From: Lathyrus oleraceus
Taxonomy: Eukaryota > Streptophyta > Magnoliopsida > Fabales > Fabaceae
Reading direction: 5' to 3'
Assembly (NCBI RefSeq): GCF_024323335.1
Contig: NC_066584.1
Coordinates: 421,329,819-421,393,818 of the forward strand
DNA: 64,000 nt
Shown: piece by piece, positions 1 through 10,294 of the stretch
How positions within the stretch are numbered: the first letter of the stretch is position 1
Layout of the letters: each line of letters starts with the position of its first letter
Translations under genes and position numbers: made by a program
Notes under the pieces: model-generated
Told to the model about the DNA's origin: nothing
Databases searched by the model: none
What the model saw: the letters and a program-made list of their open reading frames with translations, nothing else

Positions 1-740
1 CTTCGTTTTGATGAAACAGTAAAACAATATGGATTCATCAAGAACGAAGATGAGCCTTGTGTCTACAAGAAGGTTAGTGGGAGCATGATCGTATTCCTGG
101 TATTATATGTAGATGACATATTACTTATTGGAAACGATATCCCTACCCTGCAACAAGCAAAGTCTTGGGTGGGGAAATGCTTATCTATGAAGGACCTAGG
201 TGAAGCAGCCTATATATTAGGAATCAGAATCTATAGAGATAGATCATAAAATGCTTGGCCTAAGTCAGAGTACATAGACAAGGTGCTGAGACGCTTTAAT
301 ATGAATGATTCCAATGGTTATGTGTTTTGCTGAAATGGTGGCGCTGTGAGCTTGAAAAGTTCAAAGCAAGATACAGTTGTGGATTCTACAACCGAGGCCG
401 AGTATATTGCTGCCTCAAATGTAGAAAAGGGAGTTGTTTGGATCAAAAGTTCATTAGTGAACTTGGCATAGTCCCTAGCATTGTGGATCCCAGTGGTCTC
501 TATTATGATAACAATGGTGTTATCGTACAAGCTAAAGAGCCTAGATCTCACCAACGATCCAAACACATACTTAGGCGTTATCATCTCATTCGAGAGATAA
601 TAGATAGAGGAGATATGAAAATATGTAAAGTACCAACACTTCACAATATAGCTGACCCACTGACAAAGCCTCTTGCGCAGCAGAAGCATGATGGCCATAC
701 TAGATCAATGGGCATACGGGGTATGCCTGATTGGCTCTAG
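1..740 (+). pseudogene. Copia pol remnant: RT C-terminus and RNase H, broken
   Basis: Frame 1 encodes the RT palm with the catalytic YVDDI motif at 106-120 and the following KDLGEA block. It is interrupted by TAA at 247-249, TGA at 331-333 and TAG at 469-471. RNase H follows, with the TEAEYIAAS active-site block around 390-420; its C-terminal part (RSKHILRRYHLIRE, then NIADPLTKPL) is read in the frame ending at 740, so there is a frameshift near 450. Between the MNDS block (about 300-312) and the GYVF block (about 315-330) the connection domain and much of RNase H are missing compared with ordinary copia pol, an internal deletion. The product cannot be functional. Confidence 0.9.
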
Positions 741-744
741 TGCT

Positions 745-754
745 AGTGGGAGAT
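745..754 (+). promoter_or_regulatory. Polypurine tract of the copia element
   Basis: The tract AGTGGGAGAT lies directly before the 3' LTR start TGTTGG at 755. It is the usual plus-strand priming site of a copia element. Confidence 0.85.
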
Positions 755-1618
755 TGTTGGTGTAAGCCCTAGAGGCCAATACATTTTGGTACTTGTATCG
801 AATAATAAAAGGCATTCTCTTTATTATGGTTGATTAATAAAGTCCCTGGAATAAATAGTCCGTTTAATGTATTAAGTGTGACTTAATCATGAGAACACAT
901 TAAACATAAGGGCATTATTCCTAAAGTATCCGTAGTTGAGCTTTAGTGTGAAATGGGATAACATTAAAGCATTAAGACTATTATGTTTGTAGACTGATGA
1001 TCACATCTCATGGATCGTGGATAAAGAGTTATCAAGTCTTAAACATAGGTATGAATATTAGGAGTAATATTTATACCGGATTGACCCGCTATGAGAATAC
1101 TATATAGAAAGTTATGCAAGGTGTCATAAGTTATTCTCATGGTGATAATAGTGTATTCCACTCTTCGACCTGAAACCACTATGGATTCTAGATGTAGAGT
1201 CGAGTGCTTTATTGCTGATCCAACGTTGTCCGTAACTGGATAACCATAAAGACAGTTGATGGGTACTCCACAAAGCATGCTGAGGGACATGAGTGACCTA
1301 GATGGAATTTGCCCATCCTGCATAACAGAATAAATGTCTATGGGCCCAATATTGAACTGGACAAGGATGACACGGTCTATGCCTTGTGTTCAATATAGAC
1401 ATAAGGGCAAAAGGGTAATTATACACATAAGTATTATCACATAAGGAATTGTCAGATCACATGACATTTTCGTGTCTTGGGTAGTAGTGATGTGTTGCTA
1501 GATACCGCTCACTGTTTATTATGTTAAATGCGTGATTTAATATAATTGCCAACGTCACGAAAACCTACAGGGTCACACACAAAGGACGGATTGATGAGAG
1601 ATAGAGTAACTAAGGAAT

Positions 1619-1707
1619 ACCGTAAGGTACGGTGCCCTTAAGTGAGTTATAGAGCATCGTAAGGTACGATGTACTTGAGTAGAATACGAAATATGGTAAG
1701 GTACCAT
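1619..1707 (+). repeat. 37-bp array of three inverted repeats centred on AGG
   Basis: Three inverted repeats share an AGG centre: ACCGTA-AGG-TACGGT (1619-1633), CATCGTA-AGG-TACGATG (1655-1671) and ATGGTA-AGG-TACCAT (1693-1707). Centres are exactly 37 bp apart. The arms differ between units but stay self-complementary. The array lies about 90-175 bp upstream of the TATA box, the position of an upstream promoter element. Confidence 0.75.
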
Positions 1708-1789
1708 GAGCTTAAGTGATTTTGGGCATATTATAAGATATGGGCCAAAATACACTTAAGTGGGCTTTTAGCTTGAAGCCCACACAAGT

Positions 1790-1807
1790 GGTTCTATAAA
1801 TAGAACC
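1790..1807 (+). promoter_or_regulatory. Copia LTR TATA box embedded in an 18-bp inverted repeat
   Basis: TATAAATA at 1795-1802 lies inside GGTTCTAT-AA-ATAGAACC, with perfect 8-bp arms. A pyrimidine-rich CT tract follows at 1853-1872. This is the likely core promoter of the LTR. Confidence 0.7.
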
Positions 1808-2137
1808 CTTGTGCAGAAGCAAAAATTTGCGGTTGCATTCTTTTAGTTTTCACTCTCTCTCTCTCTCTCTCTCACTCAAAGCCTTCATTCGTACCAGCTA
1901 GCACTGAGATTGAAGGAACCCGTTCGTGTGGACTGAGTAGAGACGTTGTCATCGTTCAACGTTCGTGATCACTCCGTGGATCTACATCAAAGGTTTTGAT
2001 TGTCACAAGCGATCTGCACCAAAGGTTTCAGTCGTCACAAGAGGTAAATATTCTATCACTGATCATGACCATTCGTAAGGATCTCTAAAGGAGAAAATTT
2101 TAATTTCCGCTGCGTTTTGGACCGCAATTCTCCTTCA

Positions 2138-2736
2138 GAACTCCCAGTCAAGATTGGACCGAGTGATTTCCAAATCACTTTTCAGGTCATGGATATCCAC
2201 CCATCATATAGCTGTCTGTTAGGCAGACCATGGATTCACGAGGCAGGCGCCGTGACATCCACCCTACACCAGAAATTGAAATTTGTCAAGAACAAAAAGC
2301 TGGTAGTGGTAGGGGGAGAGAAGGCTCTCTTGATTAGCCATCTATCTTCCTTTTCTTACATAGATGCTGAGGATGAATTTGGAACGCCGTTCCAAGCTTT
2401 ATCTATTGCGGATCCTACTAAGAAAGGAACTTCTTCATTTGCGTCCTACAATGATGCTATGTTGGCCATTGAGCATGGCACAACTACTGGTTTGGGACAA
2501 ATGATCAAGATGGAAGACAACAAATCCCGGGCTGGCATAGGGTATTCTTCTGGCACTTTTAACAAGCATGGGCTGTTTCAAAGTGGTGGGTTCATCCACA
2601 CGGTCCAAGACGAGGAAGTTGCTGCTATTGTGGAAGAGGATGCAGAGGAGGATTCTGGCAACTTTGTCATCCCTGGAGGGGCCTGCAATAACTGGATCGC
2701 TGTTGATGTTCCAACAGTTGTCCATAAGTCAATGTA
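2138..2736 (+). pseudogene. Ogre-A gag-pro C-terminus (protease end and linker)
   Basis: This is an open fragment continuing the protease from just after the copia LTR. It carries the retropepsin C-terminal part (SDFQITFQVMDIH, then LLGRPWIHEAGA) and an acidic linker ending ...VVHKSM. The N-terminal protease half with the catalytic aspartate lies beyond the copia insertion. The same order is found in Ogre-C at 48901-49517. The terminal TAA at 2736-2738 falls inside the predicted intron, so splicing would remove it and continue the frame into pol. The disruption here is the copia insertion itself; the fragment has no internal stop. Confidence 0.85.
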
Positions 2737-2996
2737 ATGTTCATTTTCTTTAAAAACCCTCCTCCCATGCCAAAAGGAGGAGTGATGACATTGTTGGCTC
2801 ATAAATACAATAATATTTTCATTCAGTAAATTCATGTTAAATGTTTGTTTTTCCAATTATTTTCACTTTTTTCTTTTTGCATGAAATTGGTGATCACATA
2901 AAACCTTAAAATAGAATAAAATCAATCTTTTCATCTGTATAATGATTTGCCTTGTTTGAATTCTAAAATCTCTTTATATCCCAAATCATTATGCAG
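2734..2996 (+). other. Ogre pro/RT intron (263 bp)
   Basis: The predicted donor is GTAATG at 2734 and the acceptor TATGCAG ends at 2996. Removing this block joins codon phase 2 exactly: AT plus G reads into LIKPIEHNDP, the start of pol. The homologous Ogre-C block (49515-49767) uses GTAATT and TATGCAG in the same phase. Splicing of an intron at this place is established for pea Ogre; the boundaries here are my reading. Confidence 0.75.
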
Positions 2997-5900
2997 GTTG
3001 ATTAAACCCATTGAACATAATGATCCAACACCATCTCCCAACTTTGAATTCCCTGTATTTGAGGCGGAAGAAGATAGTGTTGAAGAGATTCCGGACGAGA
3101 TTACCCGTCTACTTGAGCACGAAGAGAAGATCATTCAGCCACATCTTGAGAATTTGGAAACAGTCAACTTGCGGTCTGAGGATTGTGTGCAAGAAGTGAT
3201 GATTGGGGCACTCCTGAAAGAGTCTGTTAAGAAGGCGTTGATAAGCTTGCTACGAGAATACGTTGACGTCTTTGCCTGGTCATATGAAGACATGCCTGGT
3301 CTGGATACCGATATCGTGCAACATTTCCTGCCGTTGAAGCCTGAGTGTGTGCATGTGAAGCAGAAGCTTAGAAGAACTCATCCCGATATGGCAGTGAAGA
3401 TTAAAGAAGAAGTTCAAAAGAAAATTGATGCGGGGTTTCTGGTGACTTCTACATATCCTCAGTGGGTGGCCAATATTGTGCCCGTGCCTAAGAAAGATGG
3501 AAAAGTCTGAATGTGTGTGGACTATAGAGACTTGATTAAGGCTAGTCCAAAGGATGATTTTCCTCTACCACACATTGATATGTTGGTAGATAATACAGCT
3601 AAATTCAATGTCTTCTTGTTTATGGATGGATTTTCGGGATATAATCAGATTAAAATTGCACCCGAGGATATGGAGAAGACATCATTCATCACACCTTGGG
3701 GAACATTTTGTTATCGAGTGATGCCCTTCGGTTTGAAGAACGTCGGAGCCACGTATCAACGAGCTATGACTACCCTGTTTCATGATATGATGCACAAGGA
3801 AATTGAGGTATATGTTGATGATATGATTGCAAAGTCGAAAACGGAAGTTAAACATGTAGAGCACTTATTGAAGCTTTTTCAGCGTTTGAGGAAGTACAAA
3901 CTTCGTCTGAATCATAACAAGTGTACATTTGAAGTCCGTTCCGTCAACTTATTGGGCTTTATTGTCAGTGAGAGAGGTATTGAGGTTGATCCTGCAAAAG
4001 TTAAAGTACTACAAGAGATGCCTGTGCCCAAAACTGAGAAGCAAGTCCGAGGTTTTCTTGGCCGCTTGAATTATATCTCCAGATTTATATCCCACATGAC
4101 TGCCACATGTTCGCTGATATTCAAGCTCCTCCGGAAAGATCAGCATTATGATTGGACCGAGGATTGCCAAAAAGCCTTTGACAGTATCAAGGAGTATCTG
4201 TCCGAGCCTCCGATTGTGTCTCCACCTGTGGAAGGGAGACCCTTGATTATGTATCTGACAGTTCTTGAAGACTCTATGGGTTGTGTCCTAGGTCAGCAAG
4301 ATGAATCAGGGAAGAAAGAATATGCTATCTACTACCTGAGTAAGAAGTTCACTGATTGCGAGTCTCGGTACTCAATGCTTGAGAAAACATGTTGTGCTTT
4401 GGCTTGGGCTGCTAAGCGCTTACGCCAATATATGTTGAATCATACGACTTGGTTGATATCCAAAATTGATCCAATCAAGTATATCTTTGAGAAGCGTGCT
4501 TTAACTAGGAGGATTGCCCATTGGCAGATGTTGTTATCTGAGTATGATATTGAGTATCGAGCTCAGAAGGCTATTAAAGGTAGTATCTTGGCTGACCACT
4601 TGGCACATCAACCAATCGAGGATTATCACTCAGTTCGGTACGTCTTCCCAGATGAGGAGATTCTGTATTTGAAAATGAAAGATTGCGATGAGCCTACGCT
4701 CGATGAAGGGCTAGAGTCTGGTTCCCGATGGAGCATGGTTTTTGATGGCGCTGTAAATAAATATGGAAATGGTATTGGGGTAGTGATTATTACTCCTCAG
4801 GGCACACATTTTCCTTTTACAGTAAGGATCACTTTCAAATGCACGAATAATTTGGCGGAGTATGAGGCCTGTATCATGGGATTGGAAGAGTGTATTGATC
4901 TTAGGATCAAGCATCTTGATGTATATGGTGATTCGGCCCTTGTTGTTAATCAGATTAAGGGTGAATGGGAGACGAATCAGCCTAGCCTCATCCCATATAG
5001 AGATTATGCGAGGAGGATTTCAACATTCTTTACTGAGGTTGACTTCCATCATATTCCTCGAGATGAGAATCGGATGGCAGATGCACTTGCTACACTTGCT
5101 TCAATGATTGTGGTGAGACTCTGGAATGAGGTTCCCAATATCACTGTAATGCGCTTGGATAGACCAGCTCATGTATTTGCAATTGAAGAAGTGAAGGATG
5201 ATAAGCCATGGTATTATGATATCAAGTGTTTTCTTCAGAGTTAGATTTACCCGCCTGGGGCATCTGTGAAAGATAGGAAAACTTTGAGGAGATTATCAGG
5301 CAGTTTCTACCTCAATGGCGATGTGCTTTATAAGAGGAATTTTGACATGGTTCTGCTCAGATGCGTGGATAGACACGAAGCAGACCTGTTGATGACAGAA
5401 GTCCACGAAGGTTCATTTGGTACTCATTCCAATGGACATGCCATGGCTAGGAAGATGTTGAGAGTAGGCTACTATTGGCTGACAATGGAGTCTGACTGCT
5501 GCAAACATGTGAAGAAATGCCATAAGTGTCAGATTTATGCGGATAAGATTCATATTCCCCCGACACTTCTGAATGTGATTTCATCACCATGGCCTTTCTC
5601 CATGTGGGGAATTGACATGATTGGCATGATAGAGCCGAAAGCGTCCAACGGTCACAGGTTTATTCTCGTAGCAATTGATTACTTCACCAAGTGGGTTGAA
5701 GCGGCATCATATGCAAACGTGACCAGACAGGTGGTTGTGAAGTTTATCAAGAATCAAATCATATGCCGTTATGGTGTGCCAGACAAGATCATTACTGATA
5801 ATGGATCTAACTTGAACAACAAGATGATGAAAGAATTGTGTAGTGAGTTCAAGATTACGCATCATAATTCTTCTCCTTATAGACCCAAGATGAATGGGTC

Positions 5901-6443
5901 TATAAGAATATCAAGAAGATTGTCCAGAAAATGGTTGTTACATACAAAGATTGGCATGAGATGCTGCCATTTGCTTTGCATGGATACCGTACATCTGTCT
6001 GCACTTCAACAGGGGCAACCCCTTTCTCCCTTGTATATGGCATGGAGGATGTGCTCCCAATAGAGGTGGAGATCCCATCAATGAGAGTCTTGATGGAAGC
6101 CAAGCTGACTGATGCTGAACGGGTTCAGAGTCGTTATGACCAACTGAATTTGATAGAAGAAAAGAGATTGTCTGCCATGTGCCATGGTCAGTTATATCAG
6201 CAGAGGATGAAGAAAGCCTTTGATAAGAAGGTCAAGCCTCGTGTGTTCTGAGAAGGTGACCTTGTGCTCAAGAAAGTCTTGTCTTTCGCGCCCGATTCCG
6301 GGGGCAAGTGGACTCAAAACTATGAAGGTCCTTATGTTGTTAAGAGAGCCTTTTCAAGCGGTGCTTTGATACTTACAACTATGGATGGAGAGGATTTCGC
6401 TCGTCATGTGAATCCATATGCAGTCAAGAAATACTTCGCCTAA
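2997..6443 (+). pseudogene. Ogre-A pol: RT, RNase H, archaeal-type RNase H, integrase (broken)
   Basis: Order: acidic linker (2997-3290), RT (about 3370-3990, with YVDDM at 3811-3825), first RNase H (about 4230-4620), second RNase H (about 4728-5110, with FDGA, AEYEA, YGDSAL and RDENRMADALA blocks) and integrase (about 5245-6440). The first RNase H reads YLTVLE where Ty3 has a catalytic TDAS, as expected for the degenerate copy in Tat elements. Integrase has the HHCC finger (HEGSFGTHSNGH, then CHKC) and two catalytic aspartates (WGIDMIG, ITDNGS). Breaks: TGA at 3508 (an Arg codon in Ogre-C), TAG at 5242 (Gln in Ogre-C), a short deletion with frameshift near 5897-5902 that removes the third catalytic residue (Glu), and TGA at 6249. 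It ends at TAA 6441-6443. Confidence 0.93.
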
Positions 6444-6463
6444 AATAAGAACAGAATAGCTCG

Positions 6464-6620
6464 CTAAGTTGAAAACTCGAAAGGGCGGCTTAGGCAAAAA
6501 TGAGCGTCTCGGTGGATTGAAAACTCGAAAGGGCGATCCAGGAAAAAGTTAGAGACATAAAAAATGAATATGTATCCCGCTAGATTGAGTACCTCACCCC
6601 GGGGCAATCTAGGCAAAAAT
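6464..6620 (+). other. Ogre-A post-pol hairpin array (three modules)
   Basis: Three consecutive modules can fold: CTAAG 6464-6468 with CTTAG 6489-6493; TGGAT 6513-6517 with ATCCA 6536-6540; CTAGATTG 6580-6587 with CAATCTAG 6605-6612. Modules one and three are followed by GGCAAAAA, module two by GGAAAAA. The first two modules enclose an inner CTCGAAAGGG and the third an inner CCCCGGGG. Homologous arrays follow pol in Ogre-B, Ogre-C and Tat-D with different but still complementary stems. Confidence 0.75.
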
Positions 6621-8091
6621 TAGGGATTTGGCAAGTAACTGCATCCTGACAAGACTTTGTTCTACAACTATCATCTGTCAAAGATTCTCGCTCAGTCATC
6701 GTCAACTGAAGCTTCAAATACATCAGATTTAGAGTTGGTGGAGAAATGGTCATTATGTTTAATGTAGCCCTTTTCCATTATATATCACCAATTTTGAATT
6801 TGTAAAGATCCATGGAGTCTTGTCATTTGCAGACTACCATTCCATCAAATAAATTTGAGCCTTTAACCAATTCTTTGCACTCTTATTTGTTTTTGTTCAA
6901 CAAATATTTTGGATGTTTTAATTGATAAATATCATTGTTTTAAATAAATAAAATTTTCATTAATTGGTTTTAAACAAAGTGAACATTCACAATGACAAAA
7001 AGGATACTTGGGACGTCTCTAGTGCTTTCCCAAGGATGATATGATCTCCAAAAGGGTAAGACAGTTGTTCATATTCCCAGCATACTTGTATCCTCTTCAT
7101 TATCTTTCAGGTTGTCTCCTCCGCGAGTGCAGAAGAAAATTAAGCCGCACCAAATTCCCAGAGAGTTTGGAAGTCTGGTCCTAATTTTCTAGCTCCCTAG
7201 TGAGGCTGGACTTAGCATTTGTGTTATCAATTATATGGTTGTCATCCCTTGCGTGGATTGACCTAAAATCCCTTATAGATTGATAAATTTAATATGCTAA
7301 ATCTTTTCGAAGAAGTTGGTATTCCCTCACTTCAAGTTAGAAGTCTCTCCGCTAGAGTGAGAAGGAAATCCCCAACATAAGCGGAATTATCGTCAAGTTT
7401 GGTTTGTAGCATTTCCCCTGCGGACTTGTCTCCTTTGATCTCCAGCAGATTTGCTCCTCGACCATCCTCAACAGGGTTGATCCCACTTTTACTCACTAGT
7501 ATGGTCACCAGCAGGGTATCCCCAGTAGATCGCCTACGGGTAATCCCCAGTTCGATCGTCAGCAGTGTTTCCCTAGTGGAGTTGTCTGATTAGAGCTTGT
7601 TCGTTATTCTCCTCTTGAGTAGAGCGGGTGTTGAAAATGTTTATTTTCTATCCCTAGCGGAGTAGTGTTCTCTTCTCCTCGGCAGATATGATTTATCCAT
7701 CAGTGCAAGGAAATGTGTTGGTGTTGGAGCTTTTTGATTGGTGGTTGTTCCCCACGGAGTTTCATCTTTCCCCTAGATAATTTCCCCGGTAGGATGGCTT
7801 TCTACGAGGGATCGTATCCATGTTCGGTTCCCCAGCCAAGACTTTGCCTGATTGCAGAGTGGCGTGGGAACTTCTGAGGAAGATGTGTTGATTCCTTCCC
7901 ACTGGAGTAACTGGTTCTCCTTTCCCTACAGAGATCTTTGTTTCCTGGTATTTGTTGCCCCCATCAGATTGGATGTTCTCCAGTGGGATTGGCTTTCTCT
8001 TTTGAGATGTAGTACCAGATACTTGTTCATTGATTCTTGGACCTGTTTTGTGTTAGATATGTCTGTTTGTCAGCATTCATCATACATAAAC

Positions 8092-8168
<77 letters not shown>

Positions 8169-9965
8169 TCTCAACATTCAGATATTCATGCTGCATTCTT
8201 TGCCATATATCTTTGTTTATTGTCTCCTGCTATTTGGTGATACATATTTCCCCAAGCAGATGTTGGTGTTTGATCTCTCCATATATAGAGTCAACCCCAT
8301 AGGCAGAAAGTGTTTATCCTTTCTTCCATGTTCCCCACTGAGTTGTGTCCTCGTGGATGATTGTTATTCTATTTCCCCCCAAAATGTGTACTGGGATGGA
8401 ATTTCTCCCCTGAGTTATATCCTCATAGGGTTAAGTCTTGTTTCATTGTGTCTCTCTAGCTTGCTCCTAGATTGATTGTTTCTCCCCCTGCACTTCCCCG
8501 TAGTTTAGATGAACGATTGCTCAGTAACAAGTAATCGTGCATCTTTTCCCCGACGGAGTCTGTGGCCTTCTACCCAGTAACCGGTAGTTGTAAGTCCTAT
8601 TTCTGCGGTTTTCTACCCTTATCCCCTTGCAGAATTAACCGTATTTTGTTCATCCTAACCGATGGAGATTACTCTCTTTTGTGGTTTTCTACCCAGTAAC
8701 TGGTAGATGTAATCCCCTCTTTGTCAGCTATCTTTATCCAATATTCGGTATTGATATTCTTTCACTTTTGAGAATATCTCCTAGTAACCGGTAATGTGTC
8801 TCTTGGATGATTGCTCTGATAAAGCAATTTATCCCCAGCGAGTCATCTTTCATATACCCTTATTTGGTAATGATTGTTTCTCTCTTTGATTGGCCATCAC
8901 TTTATACCTAGTATTCGGTATCCCGATGTCCTTTTATTTCGGTCGATTTATCCTTTATTAACCCAGTAACCGGTTGTGGATAATCTTCCATGCGAGTATA
9001 TTATCTACGTTCTGACGGTAATAGATAATATATCTCATGCGCTCTTCGGTCGAAGTCTTTTTCTTCCCCAGTCGAGTAAGATTCGTATTTCCTTATGGAA
9101 TCGAATGTCCATCCTGTAATCGAGTTTGCTTTTTTAGCCCTCCTTTCGGATGATGAGTGTCTTGGAAATATTCCCCAATTCACGTCTGGTTGGTCACCTA
9201 TTATATGCCCAGTAACCGGTATCCCTGGTGTTCCTTCCCTTCTGCTCCCCATTATGACTTTTTGTCCCCTGTGGAGTCAGATTTCCTGAGTCAAAGTATA
9301 CCTTTATAGGTCTTCCTCAGATGATTTTGGATGTTCGATATCTGTCACCCTTATACCAGTCTTAGATATTCACTCTCCCCGAGCGGGTTGTTCTCTCACC
9401 CTCATACCGGTGTTTTGATCACATGTCTCCTTGAGCTTATTACCCAATAACCGGTAATACCTCATTTTGTTGTTTCCTCAAATGAGTCCTCTTTGGACAT
9501 TCCCCCAGCGAAGTCCCTTAGTGGATTTTCCCCATCTGAGTCCGGATTTTCATCCGAAGTATCCTTTATGGATAGTTTTTGCTGTATTGGCATATTCCCC
9601 AATACATGCATCTTTGCGTCAGCTCGAGTCTTTCCATTGATTTATTTTCATGGAATTCCTCTCGTGTCTCTCAGCAAGTTTTAGGTCGTGACCTGCTCAC
9701 GCATTTTATTCCCTTTATTTCCCATTAGAGTCCCCAGAGTCTCTGTCCCATTTATGAGCGTATTACTCATATGGATTTTCAGTTTCTTTTGATTTCTTTT
9801 CTTCTCTGTGGACACATATCACCACAGAGTATTAATTCTTGCATACATACATTTGCATCATGAGGTCTCTTAGGGACCAAAATTCATCTCTTGGTTATTA
9901 TTTAAGCCCATTCTACCTCGTCGAGAAGAAGATTTTAAACTTCACTTCTCGGGCTAGAATGACCT
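6621..9965 (+). repeat. Ogre-A 3' UTR, repeat-rich, non-coding
   Basis: About 3.3 kb between pol and the polypurine tract. It has no credible gene. The sequence is composed of short degenerate repeats of two kinds: CCCAGCGGAGT-like blocks (about 7380-8050) and CCCAGTAACCGGTA-like blocks (about 8570-9460). It also contains an AT microsatellite at 8095-8162. A hypervariable, repeat-forming 3' UTR is known for Ogre elements and has been linked to the origin of satellite repeats. Short open frames here are chance products of the repeats. Confidence 0.75.
8095..8162 (+). repeat. (AT)34 microsatellite
   Basis: Uninterrupted AT dinucleotides over 68 bp. Shorter versions occupy the homologous place after GTCAGCAT in Ogre-B (19828-19850) and Ogre-C (54379-54410). 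Confidence 0.95.
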
Positions 9966-9979
9966 TAAATAGGGGCATC
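9966..9979 (+). promoter_or_regulatory. Ogre-A polypurine tract
   Basis: TAAATAGGGGCAT immediately precedes the LTR start TGTAAGACC at 9980. Equivalent tracts sit before the 3' LTRs of Ogre-C (56210), Ogre-B (61048) and Tat-D (40532). Confidence 0.85.
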
Positions 9980-10294
9980 TGTAAGACCCTAATTTTGACT
10001 CTAAGATCCCTCATGGCATCATACCATTGCATTTGCATATTGCCTCAAGGATTATAGCATCTTGGCTCCTTAACCCTAGGGTGGGAACTTTTGTGATTTA
10101 GTTTGAGATCACCAAGCATGGTTGAATTGTATATTATTACTTTTCTTATTTTGTTTACTAACCAAAAGCACAAAAATATGTGACTAACATCTCTTGTTTT
10201 GTAGCTTGAGCAATCATAAGATCCAAGGCTCCTAGGAGACCCTATGCTCATTGATATTGTATTTTCAAGCTTCTCCAAAATTGCTTAAAGACTT

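Larger units (their letters stand above)
1..2137 (+). mobile_element. Ty1/copia LTR retrotransposon, 3' portion
   Basis: The left edge of the window cuts this element. It retains the end of pol (RT palm and RNase H), a polypurine tract and a full 3' LTR ending in CA at 2137. Immediately to the right the sequence becomes the protease region of an Ogre element in mid-codon, so the copia element was inserted into that Ogre. The expected 5-bp target duplication would begin GAACT at 2138, but the matching left copy lies outside the window. RT followed by RNase H at the very end of pol, with no integrase after it, is the copia order. I do not assign a lineage. Confidence 0.92.
755..2137 (+). repeat. 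Copia 3' LTR (1383 bp)
   Basis: It starts TGTTGG after the polypurine tract and ends TTCA at 2137, the usual TG...CA termini. It contains a three-unit 37-bp palindromic array (1619-1707), a TATA box inside an inverted repeat (1790-1807) and a CT dinucleotide tract (1853-1872). There is no coding content. The 5' LTR is outside the window, so the insertion cannot be dated here. Confidence 0.9.

Noticed and set aside
7852..8475. 207-codon open frame with a long Tyr-Ile repeat
   Set aside because: The repeat is the translated AT microsatellite in the Ogre-A 3' UTR; no homology or coding signal outside it.
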